Below are positions 34,559 to 43,417 of a stretch of DNA of 64,000 nucleotides, piece by piece. Positions within the stretch are counted from its first letter, which is position 1. The number at the start of each line of letters is the position of its first letter. A program made the translations under genes and the position numbers. Source of the DNA: Sulfurospirillum sp. UBA4058. GTDB lineage: Bacteria > Campylobacterota > Campylobacteria > Campylobacterales > Sulfurospirillaceae. The DNA lies in NCBI GenBank assembly GCA_002382085.1, contig DFZK01000007.1, positions 156,006 through 220,005 of the forward strand, in the 5' to 3' direction. The notes under the pieces were generated by a model. It ran no database searches and was not told where the DNA came from. It worked only from the letters and a program-made list of their open reading frames with translations.

Positions 34559-35956
34559 ATGAATGGATTAATTAGCCAGGTTATGGGTCCAGTTGTTGAC
34601 GTCGATTTTAATGGCTACCTTCCAAAAATCAATGAAGCGATTGAAGTAAATTTTGATGTTGAAGGCAAGAAGCAAAAATTAATTCTTGAAGTAGCGGCAC
34701 ATTTAGGCGACAACAGAGTTCGAACAATTGCGATGGATATGAGTGAAGGTTTAACACGAGGGCTTGAAGTCAAAGCACTCGGCAATCCTATCCAAGTTCC
34801 GGTAGGCGAGGAAGTTTTAGGACGTATTTTTAACGTTGTCGGTGATATTATCGATCAAGGTCCTGAAGTTACATGTAAAACAAAATGGTCGATTCACAGA
34901 GAGCCGCCTAAATTTGAAGAACAAAGTACAAAATCGGAAATTTTTGAAACGGGTATTAAAGTCGTTGATCTCTTAGCTCCTTATGCCAAAGGCGGTAAAG
35001 TAGGACTTTTCGGCGGTGCAGGTGTCGGTAAAACCGTTATTATTATGGAATTGATTCACAACGTTGCCTTTAAACACAGCGGTTATTCTGTATTTGCCGG
35101 TGTTGGTGAACGAACCCGTGAAGGTAACGACCTTTACCACGAAATGAAAGAATCAAACGTTTTAGACAAAGTCGCCCTTTGCTACGGTCAAATGAGTGAA
35201 CCGCCGGGAGCACGTAATCGTATTGCGCTTACCGGTCTTACGATGGCTGAGTATTTCCGTGATGAAATGGGACTAGACGTTTTGATGTTTATCGATAATA
35301 TTTTCCGTTTCTCTCAATCAGGTGCAGAGATGTCAGCACTTCTTGGACGTATTCCTTCCGCCGTTGGTTACCAACCGACGCTCGCAAGCGAAATGGGTAA
35401 ATTCCAAGAGAGAATTACATCGACGAAAAAAGGTTCCATTACTTCCGTACAAGCCGTTTACGTACCGGCGGACGACTTGACCGATCCGGCTCCCGCAACG
35501 GTTTTTGCCCACTTAGATGCCAAAACCGTTTTGAACCGTTCTATTGCGGAAAAAGGTATTTATCCTGCGGTTGATCCTTTGGATTCCAGTTCTCGTATGT
35601 TGAGTCCTGAAATTTTAGGTGAGGAGCACTATACGGTTTCTCGCGGCGTTCAAGCGGTACTTCAAAAGTACAAAGATCTTCAAGATATTATCGCAATTCT
35701 CGGTATGGATGAACTTAGCGAAGAAGACAAGGTAACGGTTGCACGTGCTCGTAAAATCGAGAGATTCTTATCTCAGCCATTCTTCGTTGCGGAAGTATTT
35801 ACGGGAAGCCCCGGAAAATACGTTACGCTTGAAGAGTCTATTGCCGGATTTAAAGGTATTCTAGAAGGTAAGTATGACGATTTACCGGAGGCTGCTTTTT
35901 ATATGGTCGGCGGTATTGAAGAAGTGATTGAGAAAGCTGCGAAATTAAAAAGCTAA
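34559..35956 (+). CDS. atpD: F1Fo ATP synthase subunit beta
   Basis: A 465-aa catalytic beta subunit. Walker A GGAGVGKTVIIMEL, the catalytic Glu region GVGERTREGNDLY, Walker B VLMFIDNIFRFSQ, and the DELSEED segment (GMDELSEED) that transmits torque. SD AAGGAG. A perfect TTACATGTAA copy at 34869 encodes VTCK. Confidence 0.99.
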   Translation: MNGLISQVMGPVVDVDFNGYLPKINEAIEVNFDVEGKKQKLILEVAAHLGDNRVRTIAMDMSEGLTRGLEVKALGNPIQVPVGEEVLGRIFNVVGDIIDQGPEVTCKTKWSIHREPPKFEEQSTKSEIFETGIKVVDLLAPYAKGGKVGLFGGAGVGKTVIIMELIHNVAFKHSGYSVFAGVGERTREGNDLYHEMKESNVLDKVALCYGQMSEPPGARNRIALTGLTMAEYFRDEMGLDVLMFIDNIFRFSQSGAEMSALLGRIPSAVGYQPTLASEMGKFQERITSTKKGSITSVQAVYVPADDLTDPAPATVFAHLDAKTVLNRSIAEKGIYPAVDPLDSSSRMLSPEILGEEHYTVSRGVQAVLQKYKDLQDIIAILGMDELSEEDKVTVARARKIERFLSQPFFVAEVFTGSPGKYVTLEESIAGFKGILEGKYDDLPEAAFYMVGGIEEVIEKAAKLKS

Positions 35957-35972
35957 GAAGCAAGGTTAAATT

Positions 35973-36368
35973 ATGAACACATTAAAATTAGAAATTGTGA
36001 CTCCAGAAGGTCAAATTTTTTCTAACAATGTAAAAAGTGTTACGCTTCCAGGCAAAGAGGGTGAGTTTGGAGTTCTTCCAAACCACGCCTCTTTAGTAAC
36101 TCTTTTGCAAGCGGGCGTGATTGACATTGAGCTGAAAGACGGCAATCACGACATCGTAGCGATTAACTGGGGACATAGTAAAGTCGATGAAAATTCGGTA
36201 ACGGTTTTAGCCGACGGTGCGGTTTCTATCGGAGGAAGCACGGAAAGCGAAGTTGCCAAATCTTTAGAAGCGGCAAAAGCCCTTCTTAAGAGTATCAGTG
36301 ATTCCGATGTTGCTATTGCGATTGCGACGGCAAAAATGGAATCTTTTGCTAAAACAAGGAAATTTTAA
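35973..36368 (+). CDS. atpC: F1Fo ATP synthase subunit epsilon
   Basis: A 131-aa epsilon subunit. The N-terminal beta sandwich has LEIVTPEGQIFSNNVKSVTLPGKEGEFGVLPNHASLV, followed by a short helical C-terminus. It sits on gamma and can inhibit ATP hydrolysis. Only 5 nt separate it from exbB/tolQ, so the tol genes may share its transcript. Confidence 0.96.
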   Translation: MNTLKLEIVTPEGQIFSNNVKSVTLPGKEGEFGVLPNHASLVTLLQAGVIDIELKDGNHDIVAINWGHSKVDENSVTVLADGAVSIGGSTESEVAKSLEAAKALLKSISDSDVAIAIATAKMESFAKTRKF

Positions 36369-36373
36369 GACGA

Positions 36374-36961
36374 ATGTCAGCTTTTGAATTGTTTGTGAAC
36401 TTTGCCGCGAGAAGCGGCTTTTTCACATGGGTGATTATGATTTGGTTATCGATTTATTTTATTATAACGTTTGGGATCTTATTCAGTCGCTATCTTTATT
36501 TAGGATATTGGCTATCGATTGAAAAGAGTTCGCTTGAATCTATGCTGATGGGTGCTAAGAATGTTCGCGACGACTCAATCTTACGTAAATGTTCTAATGC
36601 TTCCGGTGCTTCGGAAAAACTTTTAAATGTTTGTAAAAACGTTGCTGAAAAGAATGCAACAAGCGGCTTATGGATGCTCTCTATTATTGCTTCGACAGCA
36701 CCGTTTATCGGGTTATTCGGTACGGTTGTATCTATCTTGCAAACGTTCAGCGGCTTGGGGCAATCCGGAAGCGCATCTTTGGGTGTTATAGCTCCCGCCA
36801 TTAGTGAGGCTCTTGTCGCAACGGCAACGGGTATTTTCGTAGCGATTCCGGCATACAGTGCTAATCTCTTTTTACGTCGAAAAGCATATGAAGTGATTGT
36901 TTACGTGCAACGAGAAGTCGATATATTACTTTCTGCACATGAATCGAAACGAGATAACTAA
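36374..36961 (+). CDS. tolQ: MotA/TolQ/ExbB proton-channel protein
   Basis: A 195-aa inner-membrane protein with three predicted helices (around residues 12-35, 95-120 and 140-165) and the family pattern IASTAPFIGLFGTVVSIL and ISEALVATATGIFVAIPA. With TolR it uses the proton-motive force. The position before tolA, tolB and pal makes TolQ more likely than ExbB, although this gene is often called exbB in Campylobacter. One-base overlap with tolR. Confidence 0.92.
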   Translation: MSAFELFVNFAARSGFFTWVIMIWLSIYFIITFGILFSRYLYLGYWLSIEKSSLESMLMGAKNVRDDSILRKCSNASGASEKLLNVCKNVAEKNATSGLWMLSIIASTAPFIGLFGTVVSILQTFSGLGQSGSASLGVIAPAISEALVATATGIFVAIPAYSANLFLRRKAYEVIVYVQREVDILLSAHESKRDN

Positions 36962-37353
36962 TGATGAGCCAACTTGATGAAGTACCTGAGCTAAATATCA
37001 CGCCTCTAGTCGATATTATGCTGGTACTTCTTGCCATTTTAATGGTAACGACACCGGCGTTGGTTTACGAAGAGATGATTAAGCTTCCAGACGGTAGTAA
37101 ATCGTCCGTTGTCAGCAAAATGCCTGAACTTGAGATTCGTGTCACCAAAGATAAAAAAGTGTTTATTAAAAGCGAAAGCTTTATGCTTGCAGAATTTGCG
37201 GATAGCTTTATGATGCAAAAAAGTAAATATCCTCTTAAAAGCATTGTCTATATAAAAGCCGATGAAGGACTTTCTTATAAAGATGTTATGTTTGTTCTTA
37301 AGACGATTAAACAAGCCGGATTTACGAATGTTTCATTAGAAACGAACGGATAG
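36961..37353 (+). CDS. tolR: ExbD/TolR biopolymer transport protein
   Basis: A 130-aa single-pass protein. The membrane helix LNITPLVDIMLVLLAILMV contains the essential Asp, followed by a periplasmic domain. ATG codons at 36961 and 36964 are both possible; the first overlaps the tolQ stop (TAATG). Confidence 0.93.
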   Translation: MMSQLDEVPELNITPLVDIMLVLLAILMVTTPALVYEEMIKLPDGSKSSVVSKMPELEIRVTKDKKVFIKSESFMLAEFADSFMMQKSKYPLKSIVYIKADEGLSYKDVMFVLKTIKQAGFTNVSLETNG

Positions 37354-37357
37354 TTCT

Positions 37358-38137
37358 GTGTCTAGCGTGAACAAATATGCTTCCGTAGGGTGGATTATGT
37401 CCATCCTCCTCTATGTCTCTTTACTTTTAGTGCTCGGTTATATTTTGGCGACTCAGCATACAACCATTAAAAACTATACTTCGAACAAAAATCCCATCAA
37501 TATTGCTTTAGTCGAACGTAAAAAAAACGATTCGGAAAAACCGAAGGAAGAGCGAAAAAAAGAGGAAGTGGAAAAACCGGTGGAAAAACCGCAAGAAAAA
37601 CCGGTTGAAGAGAAAAAAGTCGTTGCGTCTTCTCCCAAAGAGGCCGTCAAGAGTCAGTCACTTCGAGGATTGTTTGAAGATATAAATACGTCTAAATTAC
37701 CTCCCGATGCTAAAGAGCAAAAAAAAGATCAAAAACAACCGACGCGTATCAAACCGAACAAAGTTGAAGAAACAAAAGAAAAAAGTGAAAATGTCGCTTC
37801 AAAAATAGCAAATTCTCTCAATTTCGCAGAACAAAAGCACTTGACCGATATGAACAAAGGAGGCGAATACGATCCTTTTATCGGCAAAGTACAAGAAATA
37901 TTAGAGGAAAATTGGCAAAAAACGGTTGATACGGAAAACGGCAATGTTGCTAAAGTTATTGTCAAAATTAGCAATACCGGTACTTTTAGTTATAAAATAG
38001 TTTCGTTAGCTTATAATAACGAGTTCAATACGAAGCTCAAAGAGTTCCTTAAAGCTATGGAAAGTACGGTCTTTCCTAAATATGAAAAAGGACCTTTATT
38101 TGAGATGCAAGTAGAATTTAAAGATATGTTGGAGTAA
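37358..38137 (+). CDS. tolA: TolA/TonB-like energy-transducing protein
   Basis: A 259-aa protein: N-terminal membrane helix (WIMSILLYVSLLLVLGYIL), a long Lys/Glu/Pro region (KPKEERKKEEVEKPVEKP...), then a C-terminal TonB/TolA-like domain from about residue 165 (DPFIGKVQEILEENWQ...). It spans the periplasm, linking TolQR to TolB/Pal. GTG 37358 is taken as the start; a GTG 9 nt later is possible. Confidence 0.87.
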   Translation: MSSVNKYASVGWIMSILLYVSLLLVLGYILATQHTTIKNYTSNKNPINIALVERKKNDSEKPKEERKKEEVEKPVEKPQEKPVEEKKVVASSPKEAVKSQSLRGLFEDINTSKLPPDAKEQKKDQKQPTRIKPNKVEETKEKSENVASKIANSLNFAEQKHLTDMNKGGEYDPFIGKVQEILEENWQKTVDTENGNVAKVIVKISNTGTFSYKIVSLAYNNEFNTKLKEFLKAMESTVFPKYEKGPLFEMQVEFKDMLE

Positions 38138-38141
38138 TGAC

Positions 38142-39410
38142 ATGTTAAAAAAAATGATAGTATGGCTATGTACGACCTTATTCGTTTTTGCAGCCGATGC
38201 AACGGTAGAGGTTGTCAAAAAAATCGATGTTTTACCGAAAGTTGCCGTGCAAGATGCTAGTGCGAAAACAATTGATAGTGAATTGAGAAGAAGTTTTTAT
38301 AAACTAATAGCCAATGATCTACGCGTAAGTAGTCATTTTAATGTTTTAGACGAATATTTGCAAAGTAGTTATGAAGGCGGTCCTCTTGAAAACTTTTTAT
38401 CGGATAAAAAAGTAGATATGATCGTTCGTTTTAATATTGTTCAAGATACCGCTAATTTAGCCGTTAACGTTAAATTGATCAATGCAAGAACGGGAAGTAC
38501 GACATTTGAAAAAGCGTATAATCTAAGCGATAAAAAACGCTATCCGTTTTTGGCACATAGAGTCGTAATCGATGTGAACGACCAAACCGGTTCACCGTCG
38601 ATAGCCTGGATGGAACAATCGGTTATTTTTGCGAAATATACGGATGCCAAAAAAAGTGAAATCGTCATATCAGACTACACGCTGAACTATCAAAAAATTA
38701 TAGTGTCAGGCGGTTTGAATGTTTTTCCCAAGTGGGCGAATAAAGAGCAAAGTGCTTTCTTTTACACCTCTTATAGCGGTGCGGAACCGACGGTTTATAA
38801 ATTTGACTTGAGAACGGGAAGCCGTTCCATCATCATTTCAAGTCCCGGCATGATCGTTTGCTCCGACGTCTCCCAAGACGGCAATAAGCTTTTATTGACG
38901 ATGGCACCTAAAGACCAACCGGATATTTATCTTTACGACTTGCGAACGAAGAAAATCCAGAAAATAACGGAATATTCGGGTATTGACGTTAACGGTAATT
39001 TTATCGATAACGATACGCGTATAGCTTTTGTTTCCGATCGCTTAGGCAATCCTGACATCTTTGCGCAAGGTCTCAACGATAAAAGCTTTGAAAAACTTGT
39101 TTATCACGGAAAAAACAAAAATTCGATTTCAACGTACGATAACTATATTGTTTATTCCAGTAGGGAAGCGGATAGTGAATTCGGTCGAAATACTTTTAAT
39201 CTTTACTTGATTTCGACAAAAACGGACTATTTACGTCAATTAACGGCGACGGGTGAAAATTTATATCCGCGTTTTGCGAAAGATCCTGATACAATTATGT
39301 TTATCAAACAGTTTGGAAATCAGAGTGCATTAGGGATAATTCGCCTTAGTGCTAACAAAACGTATCAGTTTGCATTGAAAACTGGTAAATTACAGTCGTT
39401 AGACTGGTGA
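38142..39410 (+). CDS. tolB: Tol-Pal system beta-propeller protein TolB
   Basis: A 422-aa periplasmic protein with a signal peptide (MIVWLCTTLFVFAADA). The N-terminal alpha/beta domain is followed by WD40-like TolB propeller blades (SQDGNKLLLTMAPKDQPDIYLYDL, IAFVSDRLGNPDIFA). It docks on Pal and TolA. GGAG lies 7 nt before the ATG. Confidence 0.95.
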   Translation: MLKKMIVWLCTTLFVFAADATVEVVKKIDVLPKVAVQDASAKTIDSELRRSFYKLIANDLRVSSHFNVLDEYLQSSYEGGPLENFLSDKKVDMIVRFNIVQDTANLAVNVKLINARTGSTTFEKAYNLSDKKRYPFLAHRVVIDVNDQTGSPSIAWMEQSVIFAKYTDAKKSEIVISDYTLNYQKIIVSGGLNVFPKWANKEQSAFFYTSYSGAEPTVYKFDLRTGSRSIIISSPGMIVCSDVSQDGNKLLLTMAPKDQPDIYLYDLRTKKIQKITEYSGIDVNGNFIDNDTRIAFVSDRLGNPDIFAQGLNDKSFEKLVYHGKNKNSISTYDNYIVYSSREADSEFGRNTFNLYLISTKTDYLRQLTATGENLYPRFAKDPDTIMFIKQFGNQSALGIIRLSANKTYQFALKTGKLQSLDW

Positions 39411-39429
39411 TTTTTTAAAAAAAATATGC

Positions 39430-39435
39430 TATAAT
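39430..39435 (+). promoter_or_regulatory. -10 box for pal
   Basis: A perfect TATAAT (in TATGCTATAATTCC) in the 66-nt tolB-pal gap, 41 nt before the pal ATG. It would give pal an internal promoter, consistent with Pal being needed in high copy. Confidence 0.6.
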
Positions 39436-39476
39436 TCCGAAGTTTTTAAAATTGAACTTTTACAAAGGATCTAATA

Positions 39477-39980
39477 ATGGGTAAATTAGCTTTAACAAGC
39501 TTAGCGGTAGCGGTTTTGGTTTTAACAGGTTGTAGCCAAAAAAGTCCAGAAGTCGATATGACTAAAAGCTCTGGCGACACAAAAGGTGCAGCGGTTAACG
39601 ACGGTATGAGTGCTCTTCAAAAATTGATTGCTTCTTTAGAGGCTAACTCTAAAAAAATCTATTTTGATTTTGACAAATACAACGTCAGAAAAGATCAACA
39701 AGCAAACATCGATGCAAATGCTGCATTGTTCAATTCAGCTGAAGCAAAAAGCTTTTCAATCAAAGTTGAAGGTAACTGCGACGAATTCGGTACAGACGAA
39801 TACAACTACGCACTTGGTCTTAAAAGAGCAAAAAGCGTTAAAGACGGTTTAGTTGCTAAAGGTATGGTTGCAGACAGAATTACCGTTGTAAGCTACGGCG
39901 AGAGCAATCCTGCATGCAGCGAGCACAACAAAGATTGTTGGGCACAAAACAGAAGAGCAGAATTCAAAGTTCTTCCATAA
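39477..39980 (+). CDS. pal: peptidoglycan-associated lipoprotein
   Basis: A 167-aa lipoprotein. The signal peptide ends in the lipobox LTGC, and an OmpA-like peptidoglycan-binding domain follows: IYFDFDKYNVR, EGNCDEFGTDEYNYALGLKRA, VSYGESNPAC and NRRAEFKVL. It anchors the outer membrane to the wall. Codon use differs slightly from its neighbours (more GCA, AAA, AGA), as often seen for highly expressed genes. It has its own -10 and is followed by a hairpin inside the next gene. Confidence 0.97.
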   Translation: MGKLALTSLAVAVLVLTGCSQKSPEVDMTKSSGDTKGAAVNDGMSALQKLIASLEANSKKIYFDFDKYNVRKDQQANIDANAALFNSAEAKSFSIKVEGNCDEFGTDEYNYALGLKRAKSVKDGLVAKGMVADRITVVSYGESNPACSEHNKDCWAQNRRAEFKVLP

Positions 39981-39991
39981 TTTCTGCTTGA

Positions 39992-40960
39992 ATGAAAAAA
40001 CAGATTCTTTTATATTCGCTAGCACTACTCCCCGTAGTAGTGCTAGCGAGCGAACCCTCCGCATTTGGAAGTTATGATTCACCTTCGAATTCAAGTTCCG
40101 GTTCTTCGGTTAACAACTCAACGTATAGTATTACGTCTTCCGATGTTGTAAACCCTTCTAACTTGAACACGCAAAGAGCGGAAAAAACACCTTCTTCTCC
40201 ATCCTCTACTAAATCAGCGGCAGTTTTTAGCGGCAATAACAGTACGAATAATTCTGAACAATATGAAATAATGCGTTCGGTCATGGATAGCTATGAAGCA
40301 AAAATCGCAAAACAAGATGAACGTATACGTAAACTTGAAGAAGAAAACCAAAAGCTTCAAGGGATTAAAGAGTATGTTGAAGAGAGTCGAAGAATCCAAA
40401 ACGAAAATCAGGAAAAAATTAAAACGGTTGTGAGTGAATTAGGTTCTTTAATTGATTCTATTAATAAAAATTACGTTCCAAAAGAAAAATTTGATCAATT
40501 AGCGAATGAAGTTCACGGCAATAAGTCTTCGTCAAAGACGCCTCCCGTAGTTAACGAAGCTCCTAAAAAAGAGAGTTCAAACGAAGCAACTACTTCCGCA
40601 AAAGCATTGGCCGGAAAAGATAGTGCGACACTTTTAAAAGAAGCTGACGACCTGTATGCGAAAAAATCTTATAATGATGCACAAGCATATTATAAAGAAC
40701 TTCTTAATAGAAATTATAAGCCGGCAAAAGTCAATTTTACGCTCGGCGAAATTTCATACACCCAAAAAGCCTATTCCGGCGCAATCGAATACTATAAAGC
40801 AAGTATCGCTTTACATGACAAAGCAGCCTATATACCGACGTTATTGTATCACACGGGTTCCTCTTTCGATAAACTCGGCAAAGGGAAAGAAGCACAAAGT
40901 TTTTATAAAGCACTTAAAGAAAACTATCCTACGTCACCTGAAGCGAAAAGCGTCAAATAA
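39992..40960 (+). CDS. cpoB: Tol-Pal associated TPR protein CpoB/YbgF
   Basis: A 322-aa periplasmic protein. The signal peptide is MKKQILLYSLALLPVVVLAS, then a Ser/Asn-rich linker. A coiled coil (about residues 90-165) is followed by TPR repeats from about residue 205 (LLKEADDLYAKKSYNDAQAYYKEL). CpoB coordinates peptidoglycan synthesis with Tol during division in E. coli. It begins 11 nt after pal. A 14-bp perfect inverted repeat lies in its signal-peptide codons. Confidence 0.9.
   Translation: MKKQILLYSLALLPVVVLASEPSAFGSYDSPSNSSSGSSVNNSTYSITSSDVVNPSNLNTQRAEKTPSSPSSTKSAAVFSGNNSTNNSEQYEIMRSVMDSYEAKIAKQDERIRKLEEENQKLQGIKEYVEESRRIQNENQEKIKTVVSELGSLIDSINKNYVPKEKFDQLANEVHGNKSSSKTPPVVNEAPKKESSNEATTSAKALAGKDSATLLKEADDLYAKKSYNDAQAYYKELLNRNYKPAKVNFTLGEISYTQKAYSGAIEYYKASIALHDKAAYIPTLLYHTGSSFDKLGKGKEAQSFYKALKENYPTSPEAKSVK
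40016..40049. repeat. 14-bp perfect inverted repeat (hairpin) in the first codons of cpoB
   Basis: TCGCTAGCACTACT (40016-40029) and AGTAGTGCTAGCGA (40036-40049) are exact reverse complements around a CCCCGT loop. The hairpin begins 24 nt after the cpoB start codon, just downstream of pal. No T-run follows, so it is not an intrinsic terminator. Confidence 0.9.
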
Positions 40961-41027
40961 CGTTTTTTTAATCAATTCTTTGTTTAAAAAATAATCTCTC
41001 CTAAGGGCATATAAAACTAATTTATGC

Positions 41028-41033
41028 TACAAT
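41028..41033 (+). promoter_or_regulatory. candidate -10 box for slyD
   Basis: TACAAT preceded by TATGC (extended -10), 29 nt before the slyD ATG, in the 102-nt gap after cpoB. Confidence 0.5.
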
Positions 41034-41062
41034 CAGCTGTTATTAGAATTAAGGGAGAAATT

Positions 41063-41680
41063 ATGAGTATTCAAGATAATCAAGTAGTCTCTATTCATTA
41101 TGAACTAAAAAGCGTTGATAATGGAGAGATTTTGGATAGTAACTTACAAGGTGCACCCCTTTCTTTTATCGTTGGAAAAGGTCAAATTATTCCAGGATTA
41201 GAAGAGAAGATTAAAGGTTTAAAAGCCGGAGATAGTGCTAATATAGAGGTTGCCGCAGCCGATGCATACGGTGTTTACGATGAAAATGCCGTTCAAACAC
41301 TTCCTAAAGAGCAATTTGCCGGTCTCGAACTCAATGTCGGTATGACGCTTTACGGACAAGGAGAACACGGCGAAACGGTACAGGTAATCGTAAAAAGCTT
41401 TAACGACGAAAATGTCGAAATTGATTTTAACCATCCTTTAGCGGGACAAGATCTTTTATTTGCGATTACGGTAGCAGAAGTTAGAGATGCAACGGCTGAC
41501 GAGTTAGCAAACGGATATGTCGGACAAGCACACAGTTGCGGATGCGGCTCAGGCGGATGCGGTTCTCATGATCACGACGACGATGAATGTTGCGGCGGCC
41601 ACGGTCATGAACACGGCGAAGGCGGATGCTGCGGCGGTGAAAGTCACTCACACGGTGGCGGTTGTTGTGGATCGCACTAA
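41063..41680 (+). CDS. slyD: FKBP-type peptidyl-prolyl isomerase SlyD
   Basis: A 205-aa SlyD: the FKBP domain (VSIHYELKSVDNGEILDSN, PLSFIVGKGQIIPGLEEKI) with an inserted flap, then from about residue 152 a metal-binding tail packed with Cys, His and Gly (SCGCGSGGCGSHDHDDDECC...). SlyD delivers nickel to hydrogenase and urease maturation and chaperones folding. ATG 41063 after AAGGGAG; the frame extends upstream but without support. The last 14 nt overlap the next gene's GTG start. Confidence 0.95.
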   Translation: MSIQDNQVVSIHYELKSVDNGEILDSNLQGAPLSFIVGKGQIIPGLEEKIKGLKAGDSANIEVAAADAYGVYDENAVQTLPKEQFAGLELNVGMTLYGQGEHGETVQVIVKSFNDENVEIDFNHPLAGQDLLFAITVAEVRDATADELANGYVGQAHSCGCGSGGCGSHDHDDDECCGGHGHEHGEGGCCGGESHSHGGGCCGSH

Positions 41681-42431
41681 TTTTATAGCCAAGTCTAGGG
41701 CCTCTATGGAGGCTCTTAAATCTGCAAATTTACTTAAAAGCGTGACTATTAATGCTCTTATTCTCGGCGAAAAGGGTGTGGGAAAACAGACATTAGCGCA
41801 ACATATCATTACGGCACCCGTCGTAGATGCCACCTCTTTTAATGAGCTTTTAGCGTTAATCGAAACTAATTCTAGCCTTATCGTAAAAAATTTTCACAAA
41901 ATCACCAATTATAAAAAACTCAAAGTGGCACTTGAAGTTCATAAAACACGTATTATCGGTACATCAAACGTGATGCTAAGCGAAGCGTTAATGGATGAAT
42001 TTTTTAGTCTCAAAATTGTTTTGCCGCCTTTAAGAGAACGTCTTGAAGACGTAACCTCTCTTGTTGAAAAATTTGCACATGAAGCTCAAGCTACTTTTGA
42101 CGGAGAAGCCAGCGAAATGCCTATTTTAGAAGATATTGTTCCGGATTTAAGTAAAAATTGTTACTCTCTCAAACGTTCCGTTTACAATGCTTATCTGATG
42201 AACTCTTTTGGCGAAGAAGAAATTTTGACGATGATGGAACGCTTTTTAATACAACGTATCGGCGGTCGAAACGACTATCGCGATCTGCTCTATTTATTTG
42301 ACGTTCCAATGATTAAAAGCGGTTATGCCAAGTTTGGATCGCAATTGGCGATTAGCGAAAAGTTTGGTCTCAATCGTAATACGCTACGAAAAAAAATTAA
42401 CGACTACAAAGACCAATTAAAAATAGACTAA
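41667..42431 (+). CDS. Fis-family regulator with a reduced AAA+ domain
   Basis: A ~254-aa protein. A Walker A (ILGEKGVGKQTLAQ, residues ~33-45) and the sensor region KIVLPPLRERLEDV (~116-129) resemble NtrC-type AAA+ proteins. The GAFTGA loop that touches sigma54 is missing, and the usual Walker B block is not recognisable. The C-terminus (~228-251, AISEKFGLNRNTLRKKINDY) is a Fis-type HTH. GTG 41667 lies within slyD; a longer frame to 41517 would overlap the slyD metal tail throughout. As I recall C. jejuni has no gene here. Confidence 0.78.
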   Translation: MDRTNFIAKSRASMEALKSANLLKSVTINALILGEKGVGKQTLAQHIITAPVVDATSFNELLALIETNSSLIVKNFHKITNYKKLKVALEVHKTRIIGTSNVMLSEALMDEFFSLKIVLPPLRERLEDVTSLVEKFAHEAQATFDGEASEMPILEDIVPDLSKNCYSLKRSVYNAYLMNSFGEEEILTMMERFLIQRIGGRNDYRDLLYLFDVPMIKSGYAKFGSQLAISEKFGLNRNTLRKKINDYKDQLKID

Positions 42432-42459
42432 AAAACGAGAATGTTAGGACGTTTCATCC

Positions 42460-42469
42460 TTACATGTAA
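42460..42469. repeat. TTACATGTAA palindrome before fabD
   Basis: A perfect copy in the 50-nt gap, 12 nt upstream of the fabD ATG and next to its AAAAGG ribosome-binding site. Confidence 0.85.
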
Positions 42470-42481
42470 AAGGTATACGAA

Positions 42482-43417
42482 ATGAATTATATAGGAATAT
42501 TCCCCGGGCAGGGTAGCCAAAAAATCGGTATGGGTAAAGATTTTTACGATCATTCTGCGTTGGCAAAAGAGATGGTTGAAGCTTCAAGCGAACGTTTAGG
42601 TTTTAATATGGCACAGTTGCTCTTTGAAGAAAACGATCGATTGGAACAAACGGAATTTACGCAACCCGCAATTTTGTTGGTCAGTTTAATGGCATATCGT
42701 CTGTTTATCGAACAATTTCCTCAAACACCGCTTTCGTTTTTAGGGCATTCCTTAGGTGAATTTAGTGCTTTAAGTGCCGCCGGTGCGATGGATTATTTGG
42801 ATGCGATCGAGCTCGTGCATCAACGCGGATTATTGATGAAGGAAGCATGCAAAGATCAAAATGCCGGTATGATGGCTCTTTTGGGACTAGACGATACAAC
42901 AGTCGAATCGTTAACCCGTCAAATGCAATTAGACGGTAAGAAGGTTTGGACGGCTAATTACAACGGAGACGGGCAAATCGTTATTGCCGGCAATAAAGAC
43001 GATCTGATCTCTATCGAACCTCTTTTTAAAGAAGCCGGTGCCAAAAAAGCCGTCGTACTTGCAATGTCCGTAGCAAGCCATTGCCCGATGCTTTCATCCG
43101 CACAGCCGATGTTAGGGCACTATTTGGAACAATGGTTGAATGAGACGTTTCATGCACCGATTATCTCTAACGTGACGGCTCAAGCGTACGACACCAAAGC
43201 AAGAGCCGAACAATTGCTGTGTGAACAACTCGTCTCTCCCGTCAAATATAAACAATCAATTTTACATGTAGAAAACGATACGGATTGTTTTATTGAATTT
43301 GGGGGTACGGTACTCAAAGGACTCAATAAGCGTATTTCGCAAAAACCGACCTACAGTATCGTCGATAGGAACAGCTTGGATGAAGTTCTAGCGTTGCTTG
43401 CAAAGGAAGATGCATGA
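42482..43417 (+). CDS. fabD: malonyl-CoA:acyl-carrier-protein transacylase
   Basis: A 311-aa FabD: FPGQGSQKIGMGKDF, TQPAILLVSLMAYR, the Ser nucleophile in LGHSLGEFSALSAAGAM, and the late His in MSVASHCPML. It loads malonyl onto ACP for fatty-acid synthesis. It overlaps mtnN by 4 nt. A TTACATGTAG variant at 43262 encodes LHV. Confidence 0.97.
   Translation: MNYIGIFPGQGSQKIGMGKDFYDHSALAKEMVEASSERLGFNMAQLLFEENDRLEQTEFTQPAILLVSLMAYRLFIEQFPQTPLSFLGHSLGEFSALSAAGAMDYLDAIELVHQRGLLMKEACKDQNAGMMALLGLDDTTVESLTRQMQLDGKKVWTANYNGDGQIVIAGNKDDLISIEPLFKEAGAKKAVVLAMSVASHCPMLSSAQPMLGHYLEQWLNETFHAPIISNVTAQAYDTKARAEQLLCEQLVSPVKYKQSILHVENDTDCFIEFGGTVLKGLNKRISQKPTYSIVDRNSLDEVLALLAKEDA

Noticed and set aside
34869..34878. 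TTACATGTAA as a classical operator controlling each adjacent gene
   Set aside because: Several perfect copies lie deep inside genes such as atpD and ileS, so a simple promoter operator cannot explain the whole set, although single sites such as 25365 could act that way.
41517..41666. Longer N-terminus for the Fis-type regulator
   Set aside because: These 50 codons are an alternate-frame reading of the slyD metal-binding tail (Ala/Val-rich, no family similarity). The GTG at 41667 is the plausible start.
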